Position numbers and translations under genes: made by a program. A stretch of DNA of 37,614 nucleotides. It comes from a virus. Under the pieces are notes generated by a model that was not told the origin of the DNA, made no database searches, and was given only the letters and a program-made list of their open reading frames with translations. The stretch's first letter is position 1. The number at the start of each line of letters is the position of its first letter. Shown here piece after piece: positions 1-7,495 of this stretch. The stretch lies in IMG/VR virus record IMGVR_UViG_3300048929_000760, positions 1 through 37,614 of that record, one strand, 5' to 3'.

Positions 1-723
1 GTGATTTTCATTAGCTATTTACTGAGATTAATAAAAGATACTTTTCCCGAAAATGAACTTGTCCAGAAAACGTGTATTGCATTAATCATTTTTTTCGCAG
101 TTTTATCAATTTTAGGAGCAATAGCCTTTATATCATCACTAGCAAAAAATACCAAAGAGATGAGATTAGCTTCCACACACTATGATTCGTGGTTTGAGCA
201 GTTACCCCCTGAACACATTTTAAAACAAAATAATGATGGGCTTGACAAATTATATGAAATGCTAAGTGTAATTGGTATAACAACAGGTTCATTAATTGAT
301 ACCCAAAAAGAAATGATAAAATATGAATTTGGTAAATTAGATATAACTGAATTAGGAATATTGGAGGCATACCTAAGCAAAAAATTTGATGAATCTAAGC
401 CGGAATACTTGCTTATAGATGCGGAAACTATGAAAACCCTCAAAAAAATTAAGATAGAAATAGGACAAACTAAATCAATTAAATTATATCGGAACGAGGT
501 AGAATTAAGTTTTGATTATGTCCCACCAAAGAATATACGACTTACTAAAGGGAAGCCCAAACTAGATGAGTTAATCTCTTTAGGTTTTGTAAAAGCGTAT
601 ATACAAGATCCCGATATAGCAAAAATTAGTAGCAATCAGATCACAGCTCTTGCTAAAGGAAAAACAAAGCTTATTCTCTTTTATGGAACACAATTACTTG
701 AACAAGATGTAATCATTAAATAA
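1..723 (+). CDS. Membrane-anchored protein with C-terminal Big2-like domain (left-end cargo gene)
   Basis: A 240-residue protein read from a GTG at the very first base of the window, so its ribosome site and even its true start cannot be seen. Residues about 24-48 form one hydrophobic helix; a mostly helical, charged region follows. The last about 60 residues resemble a bacterial Ig-like (Big2) module: a 'DPDIAKISSNQITALAKGK' stretch followed by alternating strands matches the family's usual 'D-P-x-I-A-x-(V/I)-S-x-N-x-(V/I)-x-A-x-x-x-G' pattern. It is AT-rich compared with the late genes and runs against them, its stop overlapping the amidase 3' end by 8 bp. This is typical of a cargo (moron) gene beside the lysis cassette. 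Function unknown; the Big2 call is moderate. Confidence 0.7.
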   Translation: MIFISYLLRLIKDTFPENELVQKTCIALIIFFAVLSILGAIAFISSLAKNTKEMRLASTHYDSWFEQLPPEHILKQNNDGLDKLYEMLSVIGITTGSLIDTQKEMIKYEFGKLDITELGILEAYLSKKFDESKPEYLLIDAETMKTLKKIKIEIGQTKSIKLYRNEVELSFDYVPPKNIRLTKGKPKLDELISLGFVKAYIQDPDIAKISSNQITALAKGKTKLILFYGTQLLEQDVIIK

Positions 724-1435
724 TAGTTGCCGTTTTAGTCTTTGCATCCCAATCTATCTTTACTCCCAAGGCATCAGTAATGGCGCGCAAAGGTACATAG
801 CTTACACCATCAATAAGCTTTACACCCGCTACCGTTTTACCTTTCACAGTCACATTTACTTGATTGTCTGATTTTGTAGCAGGCTTAGGCTGTAGTCCAA
901 GGTGCTTGGCTAATCCTGATACATGCCCGTCAATAATAGCGTTGATTATCTCAGCGCGTTTTAGCCTATTTGCATCCGATAAGACATCTATAAATAGATT
1001 TTCCGTCAAAACAGCCGTCATCTTTGATTCCCTCACCATGTGTAGGTTTTTGGACTTGGTGCCACGATCGATTACTCCAAACGGTTTTAAGCGATTTACA
1101 ATTTCGACATGCAGGATATTTTGTAGAGCAATCGAAGCCTTTGACGCCGTTGTATACCTAAAGGACTCAAACCCTCCTGCTCCACCACCTGCATTGCAAT
1201 GGATAGATACCAAGGCATCAGCACCTATCTTATTAGCTAGGTCTGTGCGCTCTTTTAGTTCTAAAAATTTATCCGTTGATCTGGATAATGTGACACTCAC
1301 CCCGTCATATTGACTCTCTAGCCGTTGCTTAATGCCCAAGGACACCGCTAGGGCAATGTCCTTTTCCTTCAATCCATTTCCTACGGCTCCGGGGTCTTTG
1401 CCACCATGCCCTGCATCTATAAATACCTTTTTCAT
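716..1435 (-). CDS. Endolysin: N-acetylmuramoyl-L-alanine amidase (Amidase_3) with C-terminal stalk domain
   Basis: A 239-residue zinc amidase that cuts the bond between N-acetylmuramic acid and L-alanine in peptidoglycan at lysis. The Amidase_3 fold spans residues about 3-178: the opening motif FIDAGHGG supplies His10, LKEKD supplies Glu24, SIHCNA supplies His79 and LTENLF supplies the catalytic Glu145. After a short linker, residues about 193-239 form a copper-amine-oxidase-N-like 'stalk' domain (motif GVSYVPLRAI), probably for wall binding. Start chosen at 1435 because AAGGAGGGTGA lies just before it; a longer in-frame reading into the holin has no such site. No signal peptide is seen, so export should depend on the holin encoded just upstream. 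Confidence 0.95.
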   Translation of the reverse strand: MKKVFIDAGHGGKDPGAVGNGLKEKDIALAVSLGIKQRLESQYDGVSVTLSRSTDKFLELKERTDLANKIGADALVSIHCNAGGGAGGFESFRYTTASKASIALQNILHVEIVNRLKPFGVIDRGTKSKNLHMVRESKMTAVLTENLFIDVLSDANRLKRAEIINAIIDGHVSGLAKHLGLQPKPATKSDNQVNVTVKGKTVAGVKLIDGVSYVPLRAITDALGVKIDWDAKTKTATII

Positions 1436-1436
1436 A

Positions 1437-1706
1437 TTACTCACCCTCCTTGGCTTTTTGCGATTGTTTGACGATCTGATTACCGTACACAGCGACAGCA
1501 CCACATAAGAGTCCTTGTAAAAAACTATCCACACTTAAACCATGTAAAAATAGTACAAATACAATAGCTGTTAACGTCACACCATAAATAATAGTCCAGT
1601 CGGGTACTTTAGGCGTTTGCTTTAGTGTAAAGCCGATCACCCAGCAAGCCACAACAACAATTAATAAATCAGCCTTGATAAATTCAGCAATAACGCTCCA
1701 TTCCAT
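1437..1706 (-). CDS. Phage holin (holin_5-like family)
   Basis: An 89-residue membrane protein that should form the lysis pore through which the amidase reaches the wall. Two or three hydrophobic helices are visible: residues about 12-28 (IKADLLIVVVACWVIGF), 40-56 (IIYGVTLTAIVFVLFLH) and 62-77 (FLQGLLCGAVAVYGNQI). A charged C-terminal tail (KQSQKAKEGE) follows, as is usual for holins. Length and the VPDW segment after the first helix match the Phage_holin_5 type common in Firmicute phages. It is one base from the amidase start, giving a compact holin-lysin pair. Confidence 0.85.
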   Translation of the reverse strand: MEWSVIAEFIKADLLIVVVACWVIGFTLKQTPKVPDWTIIYGVTLTAIVFVLFLHGLSVDSFLQGLLCGAVAVYGNQIVKQSQKAKEGE

Positions 1707-1724
1707 ATAACTTCATCCTCTCTA

Positions 1725-2003
1725 TTATTCTTCTATTTTGTCTACTCGCTTGTGGAGCGACTTGTTAGATTCTTCAATTCGCGTGACACGTTCACTTAAC
1801 GCGTCGATTCGTTGACTTTGTACACGTTGATCTAGCCTAATATCATCAATACCACGTCTGATGTAGTCTAGGTCTGTTTGCAAGGCTGTTATTGTCCCTG
1901 CATCATGTGCGGCATCTTGCTTCATTGTCCTGTTTCGCCCCATCCAACCCAAAGCCATACCGCTAAGGGCTGTAATGACGGCGAATATTGCAGTAAAGTC
2001 CAT
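1725..2003 (-). CDS. Small membrane protein with coiled coil (lysis-associated, XhlA-like role possible)
   Basis: A 92-residue protein with one N-terminal hydrophobic helix (residues about 3-22, DFTAIFAVITALSGMALGWM). A long heptad-patterned region follows (residues about 40-92: LQTDLDYIRRGIDDIRLDQRV and ALSERVTRIEESNKSLHKRV) that should form a coiled coil. It lies between the tail-fibre genes and the holin, a place where many Bacillales phages carry an XhlA-type or similar lysis accessory protein. The order here (helix first, coil second) is the reverse of classical XhlA, so that name is only an analogy. A good site, AGGAGGTTACGGG, precedes the start. Confidence 0.75.
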   Translation of the reverse strand: MDFTAIFAVITALSGMALGWMGRNRTMKQDAAHDAGTITALQTDLDYIRRGIDDIRLDQRVQSQRIDALSERVTRIEESNKSLHKRVDKIEE

Positions 2004-2033
2004 CCCGTAACCTCCTAAAAAAAAGACATAAAA

Positions 2034-2055
2034 AATACGCCTATTTGGCGCTGTA
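2034..2055 (-). terminator. Weak intrinsic terminator with the XkdX stop codon in its loop
   Basis: On the minus strand GCGCC-AAATA-GGCGT is followed by ATTTTTTA. The stem is only five pairs including one G-U, and the TAG stop of the XkdX gene sits in the loop. It could separate the fibre genes from the lysis genes, or act as a partial attenuator. Confidence 0.4.
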
Positions 2056-2184
2056 ATTAATCCCTGTAATTTGTTTGTATTCCTTGTCTGTAATCATTTT
2101 CGCTTTTACAAAGGCTTTTACCGACTCCACTGTATAAGCAGGATGTCCGTTATCATAATATCGTTTAACTGTCGTATACCACAT
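2041..2184 (-). CDS. xkdX: XkdX family protein
   Basis: A 47-residue protein read directly from the sequence. It opens MWYTTVKRYYDNGHPAYTVE and continues with VKAFVKAKMITDKEYKQIT and GINYSAK. This is the XkdX family pattern seen in PBSX-like and other Bacillales phages: an N-terminal aromatic/basic 'W-x-x-x-K-x-Y-Y-D-x-G', a central Y-T-x-x-x-V-K-x-F-V, and a C-terminal 'I-T-x-x-E-Y-K-x-I-T-G'. The gene starts inside the end of the preceding gene (20-bp overlap) behind a GGGGG site eight bases upstream. Family members sit immediately after tail-fibre genes, as here. The molecular role is not established. Confidence 0.9.
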   Translation of the reverse strand: MWYTTVKRYYDNGHPAYTVESVKAFVKAKMITDKEYKQITGINYSAK

Positions 2185-2482
2185 TAAGCATTCCCCCTTT
2201 AAGGTTTGCAAGCTCTAGCATCACAGTACCTAAGGTATCTTCTAAATTTGCTATAGTTGCTTTGTCTTTTGCTGACTCTAACAATAGGGTACCTAAGGTG
2301 TTTGTTACATTAGTTTCAGGCTCATCCCAATCTGCCCCGTCCATTAGATCAAAACCTGAAAGATCGGATATACCACTTAATGAGAACACTTCTTTATCAC
2401 CGTTAAAACCTGTTATACTGTCTGCCGTTTTTACTATACGTTCAGCACTATAGAGTTCATCAAAAAATTTTAATTTCTTCAT
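2165..2482 (-). CDS. Tail-fibre-linked hypothetical protein
   Basis: A 105-residue acidic protein lying between the tail fibre (its start overlaps the fibre stop by four bases) and XkdX. The N-terminal half has short hydrophobic strands and an acidic stretch (LMDGADWDEPET). The C-terminal half carries an internal imperfect duplication, NTLGTLLLESAK and DTLGTVMLELAN, that reads as amphipathic helix and could trimerise. Position and size resemble the small proteins found next to receptor-binding proteins in Bacillales phages (XkdW-like slot), but no family was recognised. Strong site GGAGGTG upstream. Confidence 0.8.
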   Translation of the reverse strand: MKKLKFFDELYSAERIVKTADSITGFNGDKEVFSLSGISDLSGFDLMDGADWDEPETNVTNTLGTLLLESAKDKATIANLEDTLGTVMLELANLKGGMLNVVYDS

Positions 2483-4221
2483 CGGATTACACCTCCACTA
2501 CTAATACTCACCATCACAGAAGCGTTTGGCTGTGTACCATTTTTTGCGATAACTCCTCCTTCCCTGACTGACAACCCAAAAGTATTATCACTTCCACTAT
2601 TTTCTATTGAATTTATGTGGGACTGCATACTTTGGATTGCTACATACATGTTGTTTATTGTGCAATTGACTACTTCTCCCCAAAACACTTTAACAAACTG
2701 TATGCCATACGGTTGATTTGCTGAGACAGCCTTTTCAATCTTACACCTTGAAATGGATACTCTCGTGCACTCCAATAACGCAATAGCCGGATCACCTCCA
2801 CTTAATGAAAAGCCACTAATGGATATTTTTGGGGAACACGCATTGAAGCTTATTTTTGATATGAACGGCATGTTCCCATTCGAGGTTTGTCCATTAAAAT
2901 TAACTGCCCCTATTCCCACTAATCCAGTAATCCAAAGGGAAGGGTACGTTCCAGGAGCTACCGTGATGTTAACGCCATGGTTAATAGTTAATCCTTCTAG
3001 TAAGGCTACTACTCTATTTAGAGTTTTAAATGCTTTATTTGCCGTGCTTCCATCGTTTAAATCTGACCCGTTTACAATATCTACATAATAAAAGCTATTT
3101 CCCGTCGTGGATCGTTTCCCTCCGGTCATTAAAGCTAGAGATTGCAGAGACATAAAGTCGTTCCAAGGTGCTGATTTTATTCCTTTGTTTAACATAATCT
3201 GAGAAATATACTTTGTTGATGCCTCTTCTGTACTTCTCGAAAAAACTTTTATTCTAATTTGGCTAATTTCCGCAGGTACTACAAATCGCAAATCTTTTCT
3301 GTGCCATGACGAGTTTGCGTCAGCATACAGAGTAGCTATAACTTTGGACTGATCTATTGTACAAACCTCAATACCCCATGTTGTACCACTTAGCCCACGA
3401 GTATACATATCAGCGGATATGGTATACTCCCTATTGCTATCTACATTAATACTATCTGATACTAAACTTGCTGTATCTTTTGAGCCATGATAAAAAGCAG
3501 TCATTACTCCAGTACTTGATCCAATACCCCAAAATCCAGTAGGTGTCCAGTTAGTAAAACTTAAAAATCCAGTTGAGTTACTTAATAGATTAGGTAATCC
3601 GCTTAACCCTTTTAGGGCATCAACCTTAGCTTGTGCACCCTCTTTGGACTCCGCATTTTGTGCTAATGTTAATGCCTCTGTAGCCGATGCCTTAGCCTCA
3701 TCTGCCGCCGCTTTTGCCTCTCCTGCCTCTGTTACTGCCTTAGACAAATCGGGTATCTCATCAGCCCCGCCAATATTATGGCCCTTACCATGTTTGTCGG
3801 GTACTCCACCCCCTTCACCTGAGATTGTTAATTCTCCTGCTGTTGGATTAGTGGATATAATAATGCCCGGACCCGCTTTAATATTAAGCTTACTGTCGGG
3901 GCCTTTAGCAACAACGTCATTAACTTGGCTAAAGGCTTTAACGTTAGCGGCTAGATTATCAAGCTTATCTCTGTCAGCGGTGGTCAAGTGTCTCTCATCG
4001 TCAGCTATATGAGTAGCAAGCTCTGTGCCCGATGCTTTACTGTTCCAGTTTGTTTTTTCAGTTGCTGTAACATGGGCAGTTGTGTTATTAATGTGGCTGT
4101 CCAATGCGGCTTTACGCTGGTCTGACTCAGCCTCTACGTTAAGTAAAGCTTTATTGATATTCTCAAAGTCGTCTTTAATGTGTATTTCACCCGTTATGCC
4201 GCCGTATCTACTTTTCGCCAT
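2479..4221 (-). CDS. Tail fibre / receptor-binding protein with C-terminal beta-helix
   Basis: A 580-residue fibre. Residues about 1-110 are helical and coiled-coil-like, with repeated 'LDSHINNTTAH' and 'LATHIADDERHLT' segments typical of fibre proteins. A Gly-rich linker (residues about 136-150) and an Ala-rich coil follow. Residues about 210-350 look like a jelly-roll/carbohydrate-binding module, beginning 'NLLSNSTGF'. From residue about 380 a 'YYVDIVNGSDLNDGSTAN-AFKT' opening leads into parallel beta-helix rungs (pectate-lyase-like right-handed helix), where host binding or polysaccharide depolymerisation would reside. No catalytic triad can be assigned by eye. It likely contacts the host surface from the tail tip. 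Confidence 0.88.
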   Translation of the reverse strand: MAKSRYGGITGEIHIKDDFENINKALLNVEAESDQRKAALDSHINNTTAHVTATEKTNWNSKASGTELATHIADDERHLTTADRDKLDNLAANVKAFSQVNDVVAKGPDSKLNIKAGPGIIISTNPTAGELTISGEGGGVPDKHGKGHNIGGADEIPDLSKAVTEAGEAKAAADEAKASATEALTLAQNAESKEGAQAKVDALKGLSGLPNLLSNSTGFLSFTNWTPTGFWGIGSSTGVMTAFYHGSKDTASLVSDSINVDSNREYTISADMYTRGLSGTTWGIEVCTIDQSKVIATLYADANSSWHRKDLRFVVPAEISQIRIKVFSRSTEEASTKYISQIMLNKGIKSAPWNDFMSLQSLALMTGGKRSTTGNSFYYVDIVNGSDLNDGSTANKAFKTLNRVVALLEGLTINHGVNITVAPGTYPSLWITGLVGIGAVNFNGQTSNGNMPFISKISFNACSPKISISGFSLSGGDPAIALLECTRVSISRCKIEKAVSANQPYGIQFVKVFWGEVVNCTINNMYVAIQSMQSHINSIENSGSDNTFGLSVREGGVIAKNGTQPNASVMVSISSGGVIR

Positions 4222-4408
4222 CTGGCACGACTCCTTTCATGTACTCTAAACGTTGGTCTATGGCTTCTCTTAATCCTAATAAGACCTCACTCTCTTGTCC
4301 GATATGATAAGGCATAACTGCCAATATAACGGCGCATATCTCAGGCACAGGATTGTTTGGATTAAGCTCTACTTTTAATACTGGTTGTACGTTAGCCAAG
4401 TCATTCAC
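4208..4408 (-). CDS. Small conserved-type tail-region protein
   Basis: A 66-residue acidic protein whose 3' end overlaps the tail-fibre start by 14 bp, so the two are translationally linked. It has a Pro/Asn-rich N-terminal half (LNPNNPVPEICAVILAVMP) and a helical C-terminal half ending EYMKGVVPDGEK. No family recognised. It is the first gene left of the moron island that interrupts the tail module, and its ribosome site is AGTAGGTGA. It may be a small baseplate or fibre-assembly factor, judged from position only. Confidence 0.75.
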   Translation of the reverse strand: MNDLANVQPVLKVELNPNNPVPEICAVILAVMPYHIGQESEVLLGLREAIDQRLEYMKGVVPDGEK

Positions 4409-4486
4409 CTACTTTCTATTAAAGGGAATACCTTCTGTTGCGTAGAATGGTATATGTTACCAACTACATTCAAGGAGGTTTTAAGA

Positions 4487-4927
4487 TTGAAAATTACGGA
4501 TTACATAAGCCTTACAATTAGTTTTATTGCTTTGTTAATCGGTTTATATAACTTAAAACAGTCAATGGTTAGATTTAGAAGTGAAACAAAGCTTGAAGAA
4601 GTTCTTGGAGATTGTTGGGTTGTCGAATGCACAATCACCAACTACTCATCAAGACCTGTAAGTGTCATTGATTTATTTATAACCTCTCAAGGAAAACGGA
4701 TTATTCATATTAAGCCAACTCCAATTCGTACCGGTGAATTTTTATATAAACTTGACGGTATAGCAGTTGCTAAATCAGATAAATCAACTAGCTTCCCTTT
4801 ATCTTTTTCACCGTATGAATCAAAACTTATTAATATAGTACTTACCAAAAAACCAGCGAATAAAGATTCGTACTTAGTAATAAAAACAGCAAATAGAAAA
4901 CACCAGCAAAAACTTAATGTCCAATAA
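4487..4927 (+). CDS. Membrane-anchored beta-domain protein (moron on opposite strand)
   Basis: A 146-residue protein from a TTG start at 4487, chosen because AAGGAGG lies eight bases upstream at 4472-4478; a 34-residue longer reading has no site. A single hydrophobic helix (residues about 4-24, TDYISLTISFIALLIGLYNL) is followed by KQSMVRFRS. By the positive-inside rule this puts the remaining 115 residues in the cytosol. They look like a beta-sandwich (VVECTITNYSSRPVSVIDLF, then a Pro/Ser segment and LINIVLTKK). The gene is AT-rich, runs against its neighbours and sits in the middle of tail genes, so it is probably a lysogenic cargo gene. Function unknown. Confidence 0.75.
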   Translation: MKITDYISLTISFIALLIGLYNLKQSMVRFRSETKLEEVLGDCWVVECTITNYSSRPVSVIDLFITSQGKRIIHIKPTPIRTGEFLYKLDGIAVAKSDKSTSFPLSFSPYESKLINIVLTKKPANKDSYLVIKTANRKHQQKLNVQ

Positions 4928-5036
4928 TTACGATAATATTAAATACCAACGATCCAGCGGCTAATAACACAACAAATAACTCGCGAGTAAGGAAATTGGT
5001 CCAAACTCCGCGGGTTTTATATTTTATTTTCTCCAT
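4914..5036 (-). CDS. 40-residue membrane protein
   Basis: Read directly: MEKIKYKTRGVWTNFLTREL then FVVLLAAGSLVFNIIVIIGH. A basic N-terminus is followed by one hydrophobic helix covering the last about 20 residues. AAAGGAGG lies six to seven bases before the ATG, a very good site, which is the main reason to believe the gene. Its stop overlaps the end of the convergent + strand moron by 14 bp. It lies just below the terminator of the stalk-domain gene. Could be a small toxin-like or holin-like peptide, or a regulator of a membrane partner; no homology recognised. Confidence 0.65.
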   Translation of the reverse strand: MEKIKYKTRGVWTNFLTRELFVVLLAAGSLVFNIIVIIGH

Positions 5037-5061
5037 TTTCAATCCTCCTTTTTTCAGCATA

Positions 5062-5090
5062 ATAAAAAGCCTCACCGTTTGGTGAGACTT
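5062..5090 (-). terminator. Rho-independent terminator after the stalk-domain gene
   Basis: On the minus strand AGTCTCACC-AAAC-GGTGAGGCT is followed by TTTTTATT. The stem is nine positions with one mismatch, directly after the stop of the stalk-domain gene. It should end that transcript and so isolates the moron from the tail-fibre genes below. Confidence 0.8.
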
Positions 5091-5105
5091 TAGCGATATT
5101 GTAAA

Positions 5106-5618
5106 TTATTCGTTGTTTTTTAAGGCCTCATTTATTTTATCTAGTTCAGCTTGTTTATTGGATAAGCTACTCTCCAATATTTCGATAGCTGCTTTATATG
5201 TTTCTTCACCTTCGTATCTATCAGTACCCGGAATCTTAGCATTCTCCATCTTAGTCTTCGTTATCTCAATCTCTTCGATTGTTGATTTAATGCTAGTCTC
5301 GATTTTATCTTTTTTTGCTGTTAACTCCGCTTTTGATTCACTTGGAACTGCTTTTTGCTCAGTATTAATTGTAACTGTATTCCCACTCAATGTAACATTA
5401 CCTCCTACAGCCTCAGCAATAGCACGGACCGGAGCGTTGGTACGTCCGTCAACTACTGCGCCTTTATCCGCTAGTTCTTTACCATTAACAACAACCGTTA
5501 ATTCTGCTGTCACCTTTTTACCAATTAAACTATTGACTTTAGCCGCCACTGTACCTGTGCTAGACGCTACAACCACACCCAAAACAAATGCTCCAAAAAG
5601 ACTAGCCCACTTTTTCAC
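5106..5618 (-). CDS. Secreted stalk-domain (copper amine oxidase N-like) protein with coiled coil
   Basis: A 170-residue protein. The GTG at 5618 is preferred because ACGGAGGT precedes it by ten bases; an ATG twelve codons upstream has no site. KKWASLFGAFVLGVVVASS gives an N-terminal signal peptide or anchor. Residues about 35-85 carry a stalk domain (VVVNGKEL, then DGRTNAPVRAIAEAVGGNV), like the wall-binding end of the amidase. A Lys/Glu-rich coiled coil forms the C-terminal 75 residues. It lies between two tail genes but has its own terminator, so it is probably expressed in the lysogen and displayed at or in the wall. It could mask the surface against superinfection; that is an inference. 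Confidence 0.85.
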   Translation of the reverse strand: MKKWASLFGAFVLGVVVASSTGTVAAKVNSLIGKKVTAELTVVVNGKELADKGAVVDGRTNAPVRAIAEAVGGNVTLSGNTVTINTEQKAVPSESKAELTAKKDKIETSIKSTIEEIEITKTKMENAKIPGTDRYEGEETYKAAIEILESSLSNKQAELDKINEALKNNE

Positions 5619-5690
5619 TTTTATGGATACCTCCGTTGGTATTTTTATCCTCATAATACCATTACGTTAGTAATCTGGCAAAAGTTACAG

Positions 5691-7487
5691 CTACCTAAGT
5701 CCAATGATTGAGGCATCACTAAAGTCTACAGTACCAATAAATTTCCATGTTCCTTGTGCATACGTCATACCATAATTAGTACCAACTCTTAAATATTGAT
5801 TTCCAATTACATGAAACTCATCAGGATTGGCATAAATCAAACCCTGTGACTGACTGGATGAGTTGTAATAGGTGTGCCCTGATATTCCTGCATCATAGTT
5901 AGTACCTAAGGTTACCCTACGTGAGTTGTTGTTATCGTAAAATACAAACCCGTCAACATCTAGCTCAATACGATCTCCATAATCTGATGTTCTGATTCGA
6001 CTCCCAATTATGTCAGCGCCTGATATGCGGGTACCGTATATCTCCCCACCATTAATAAAAGAGGAAGTAAGCGTACCGCTAAAGTCACCGTCTGCCCCCA
6101 TCAACGTACCAGTAAACGTACCATTTGCCGCAATCAGATCACCGCTAAATGTACCGCTAGCGGCAATTAGATCACCACGAAACGTACCGCTTGCCGCTCC
6201 CAAATGTCCATTAAATTTAAGAGTGTTATCCCAAGGGTCGTAAAACAAAGTTGACGCACCATCTACTTGCCAGTCCATCTTGTCAGAGTTTAACGTTAAC
6301 TTACTACGGTGGTCTTCACGCTCTATCACCATCCCCTCGGTGCGGCTATGCGTAATGCCAAAGTAAGGTATGCCATACTTAACAACGTCCTTAGTCATAT
6401 CGTTTACGGCTGTGGCTAGCGTCCTGTCAACATTAAACTCTGATCGTTGCTCACTGATGCTTGGTGCCTCTATTGACATACGTAAGCCGCCAGCAAAGTT
6501 AAAAACTTGATGCAGGATAATTGTACGGTATCTAGCAATACCGTCCCATGATATATAGGTGTTTTGCCAAGCACTCATCGTATCCACCCAAGCTGTGCCC
6601 TCCTGTTGCTCAAAACCTACGATGTCGCCTTGCTCTAGCTGTGGATAGCCTCTAGCACTCAGGGACAAAGGTAAATAACTAAATCCATTTAAGGCGTTGT
6701 ATAGATTGTTGGTCATGGTCTGTGTCATAAATGGATTTTCGTAAAACAATGTGTGGTTATCATCACCACTACCTGCGGTGTATTGTAACTCGTCTTCTGT
6801 CTTATAGGTAACTGCTACCTTGGTAAAGGTCTTAACGGGGTTGGTCTGCTTGGCTGTAAAGTAATCAGATGTGGTCATGCTAAATACAGGGTTGTCAGCC
6901 GCCGAAAACCGCTTAAACTTTAACGCCCCAGCTTTATCAATATAAATACTTGCACAGTTAGCACCAGCAATATAGCTTAAAACCTGTCTGCAACTGTATC
7001 CCGTTGGGGCTATCTCCATGCGGTAGGCTGGGTTAATCACAATACTACTGCCATATGACCAACCTAAACGCCGCATGATCTCATCCCATACAGCCTGCAT
7101 GGTAGTAGGGTATCTAAGCTGAGAGACATAAGCCACGTCAGCAAAGACTAATTTGTCATAACACGTAAATGTCCAGACATCATTAGTCTTTTCACGGCCA
7201 TCTACATAAAACTCACCTAGTGGCAACCAATCAGTATTGGGCAATGAGAGATAAGGCACCATGCGTGCGTTAGCTGGTATAACCTCATTGGTACGTAGCT
7301 TTAAAATCAGTTTTGAGGGGATGGCTGTCCCAAGCTCAAAGCCATCTGATAGACTCAGGCTATTTTCAACGCTAAAGTCTACTACTTTTGTATTATCAAA
7401 CTCTTGCTTATCTACTAATACCTTAACGTTAAACTCACGGTCAGGACGGCGTAATAAATCCGCAAAAGCTGTAGATATTTGATACAC
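5691..7487 (-). CDS. Tail hub / tail-tip protein (Tal-like, no protease seen)
   Basis: A 598-residue protein from GTG (AGGTGAT upstream). The N-terminal about 370 residues follow the Gram-positive siphophage tail-hub pattern: a beta-rich opening (FNVKVLVDKQEF, 'LGEFYVDG', 'WTFTCYDKLVFAD') and a central region 'GGLRMSIEAPSISEQRSEF'. Residues about 425-480 hold short repeats of the type A-A-S-G-T-F-S-G-D-L-I, a beta-helix-like shaft. The C-terminal 110 residues are beta-rich and may be an intramolecular chaperone or fibre tip. It follows the distal tail protein by eight bases. It should cap the tail tube and hold the fibre; no lysozyme or peptidase domain is visible. Confidence 0.88.
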   Translation of the reverse strand: MYQISTAFADLLRRPDREFNVKVLVDKQEFDNTKVVDFSVENSLSLSDGFELGTAIPSKLILKLRTNEVIPANARMVPYLSLPNTDWLPLGEFYVDGREKTNDVWTFTCYDKLVFADVAYVSQLRYPTTMQAVWDEIMRRLGWSYGSSIVINPAYRMEIAPTGYSCRQVLSYIAGANCASIYIDKAGALKFKRFSAADNPVFSMTTSDYFTAKQTNPVKTFTKVAVTYKTEDELQYTAGSGDDNHTLFYENPFMTQTMTNNLYNALNGFSYLPLSLSARGYPQLEQGDIVGFEQQEGTAWVDTMSAWQNTYISWDGIARYRTIILHQVFNFAGGLRMSIEAPSISEQRSEFNVDRTLATAVNDMTKDVVKYGIPYFGITHSRTEGMVIEREDHRSKLTLNSDKMDWQVDGASTLFYDPWDNTLKFNGHLGAASGTFRGDLIAASGTFSGDLIAANGTFTGTLMGADGDFSGTLTSSFINGGEIYGTRISGADIIGSRIRTSDYGDRIELDVDGFVFYDNNNSRRVTLGTNYDAGISGHTYYNSSSQSQGLIYANPDEFHVIGNQYLRVGTNYGMTYAQGTWKFIGTVDFSDASIIGLR

Positions 7488-7495
7488 TTTATCAC

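Noticed and set aside
864-1313. A 149-codon + strand frame opposite the amidase
   Set aside because: Antisense shadow of the clearly recognised amidase, without ribosome site or family pattern.
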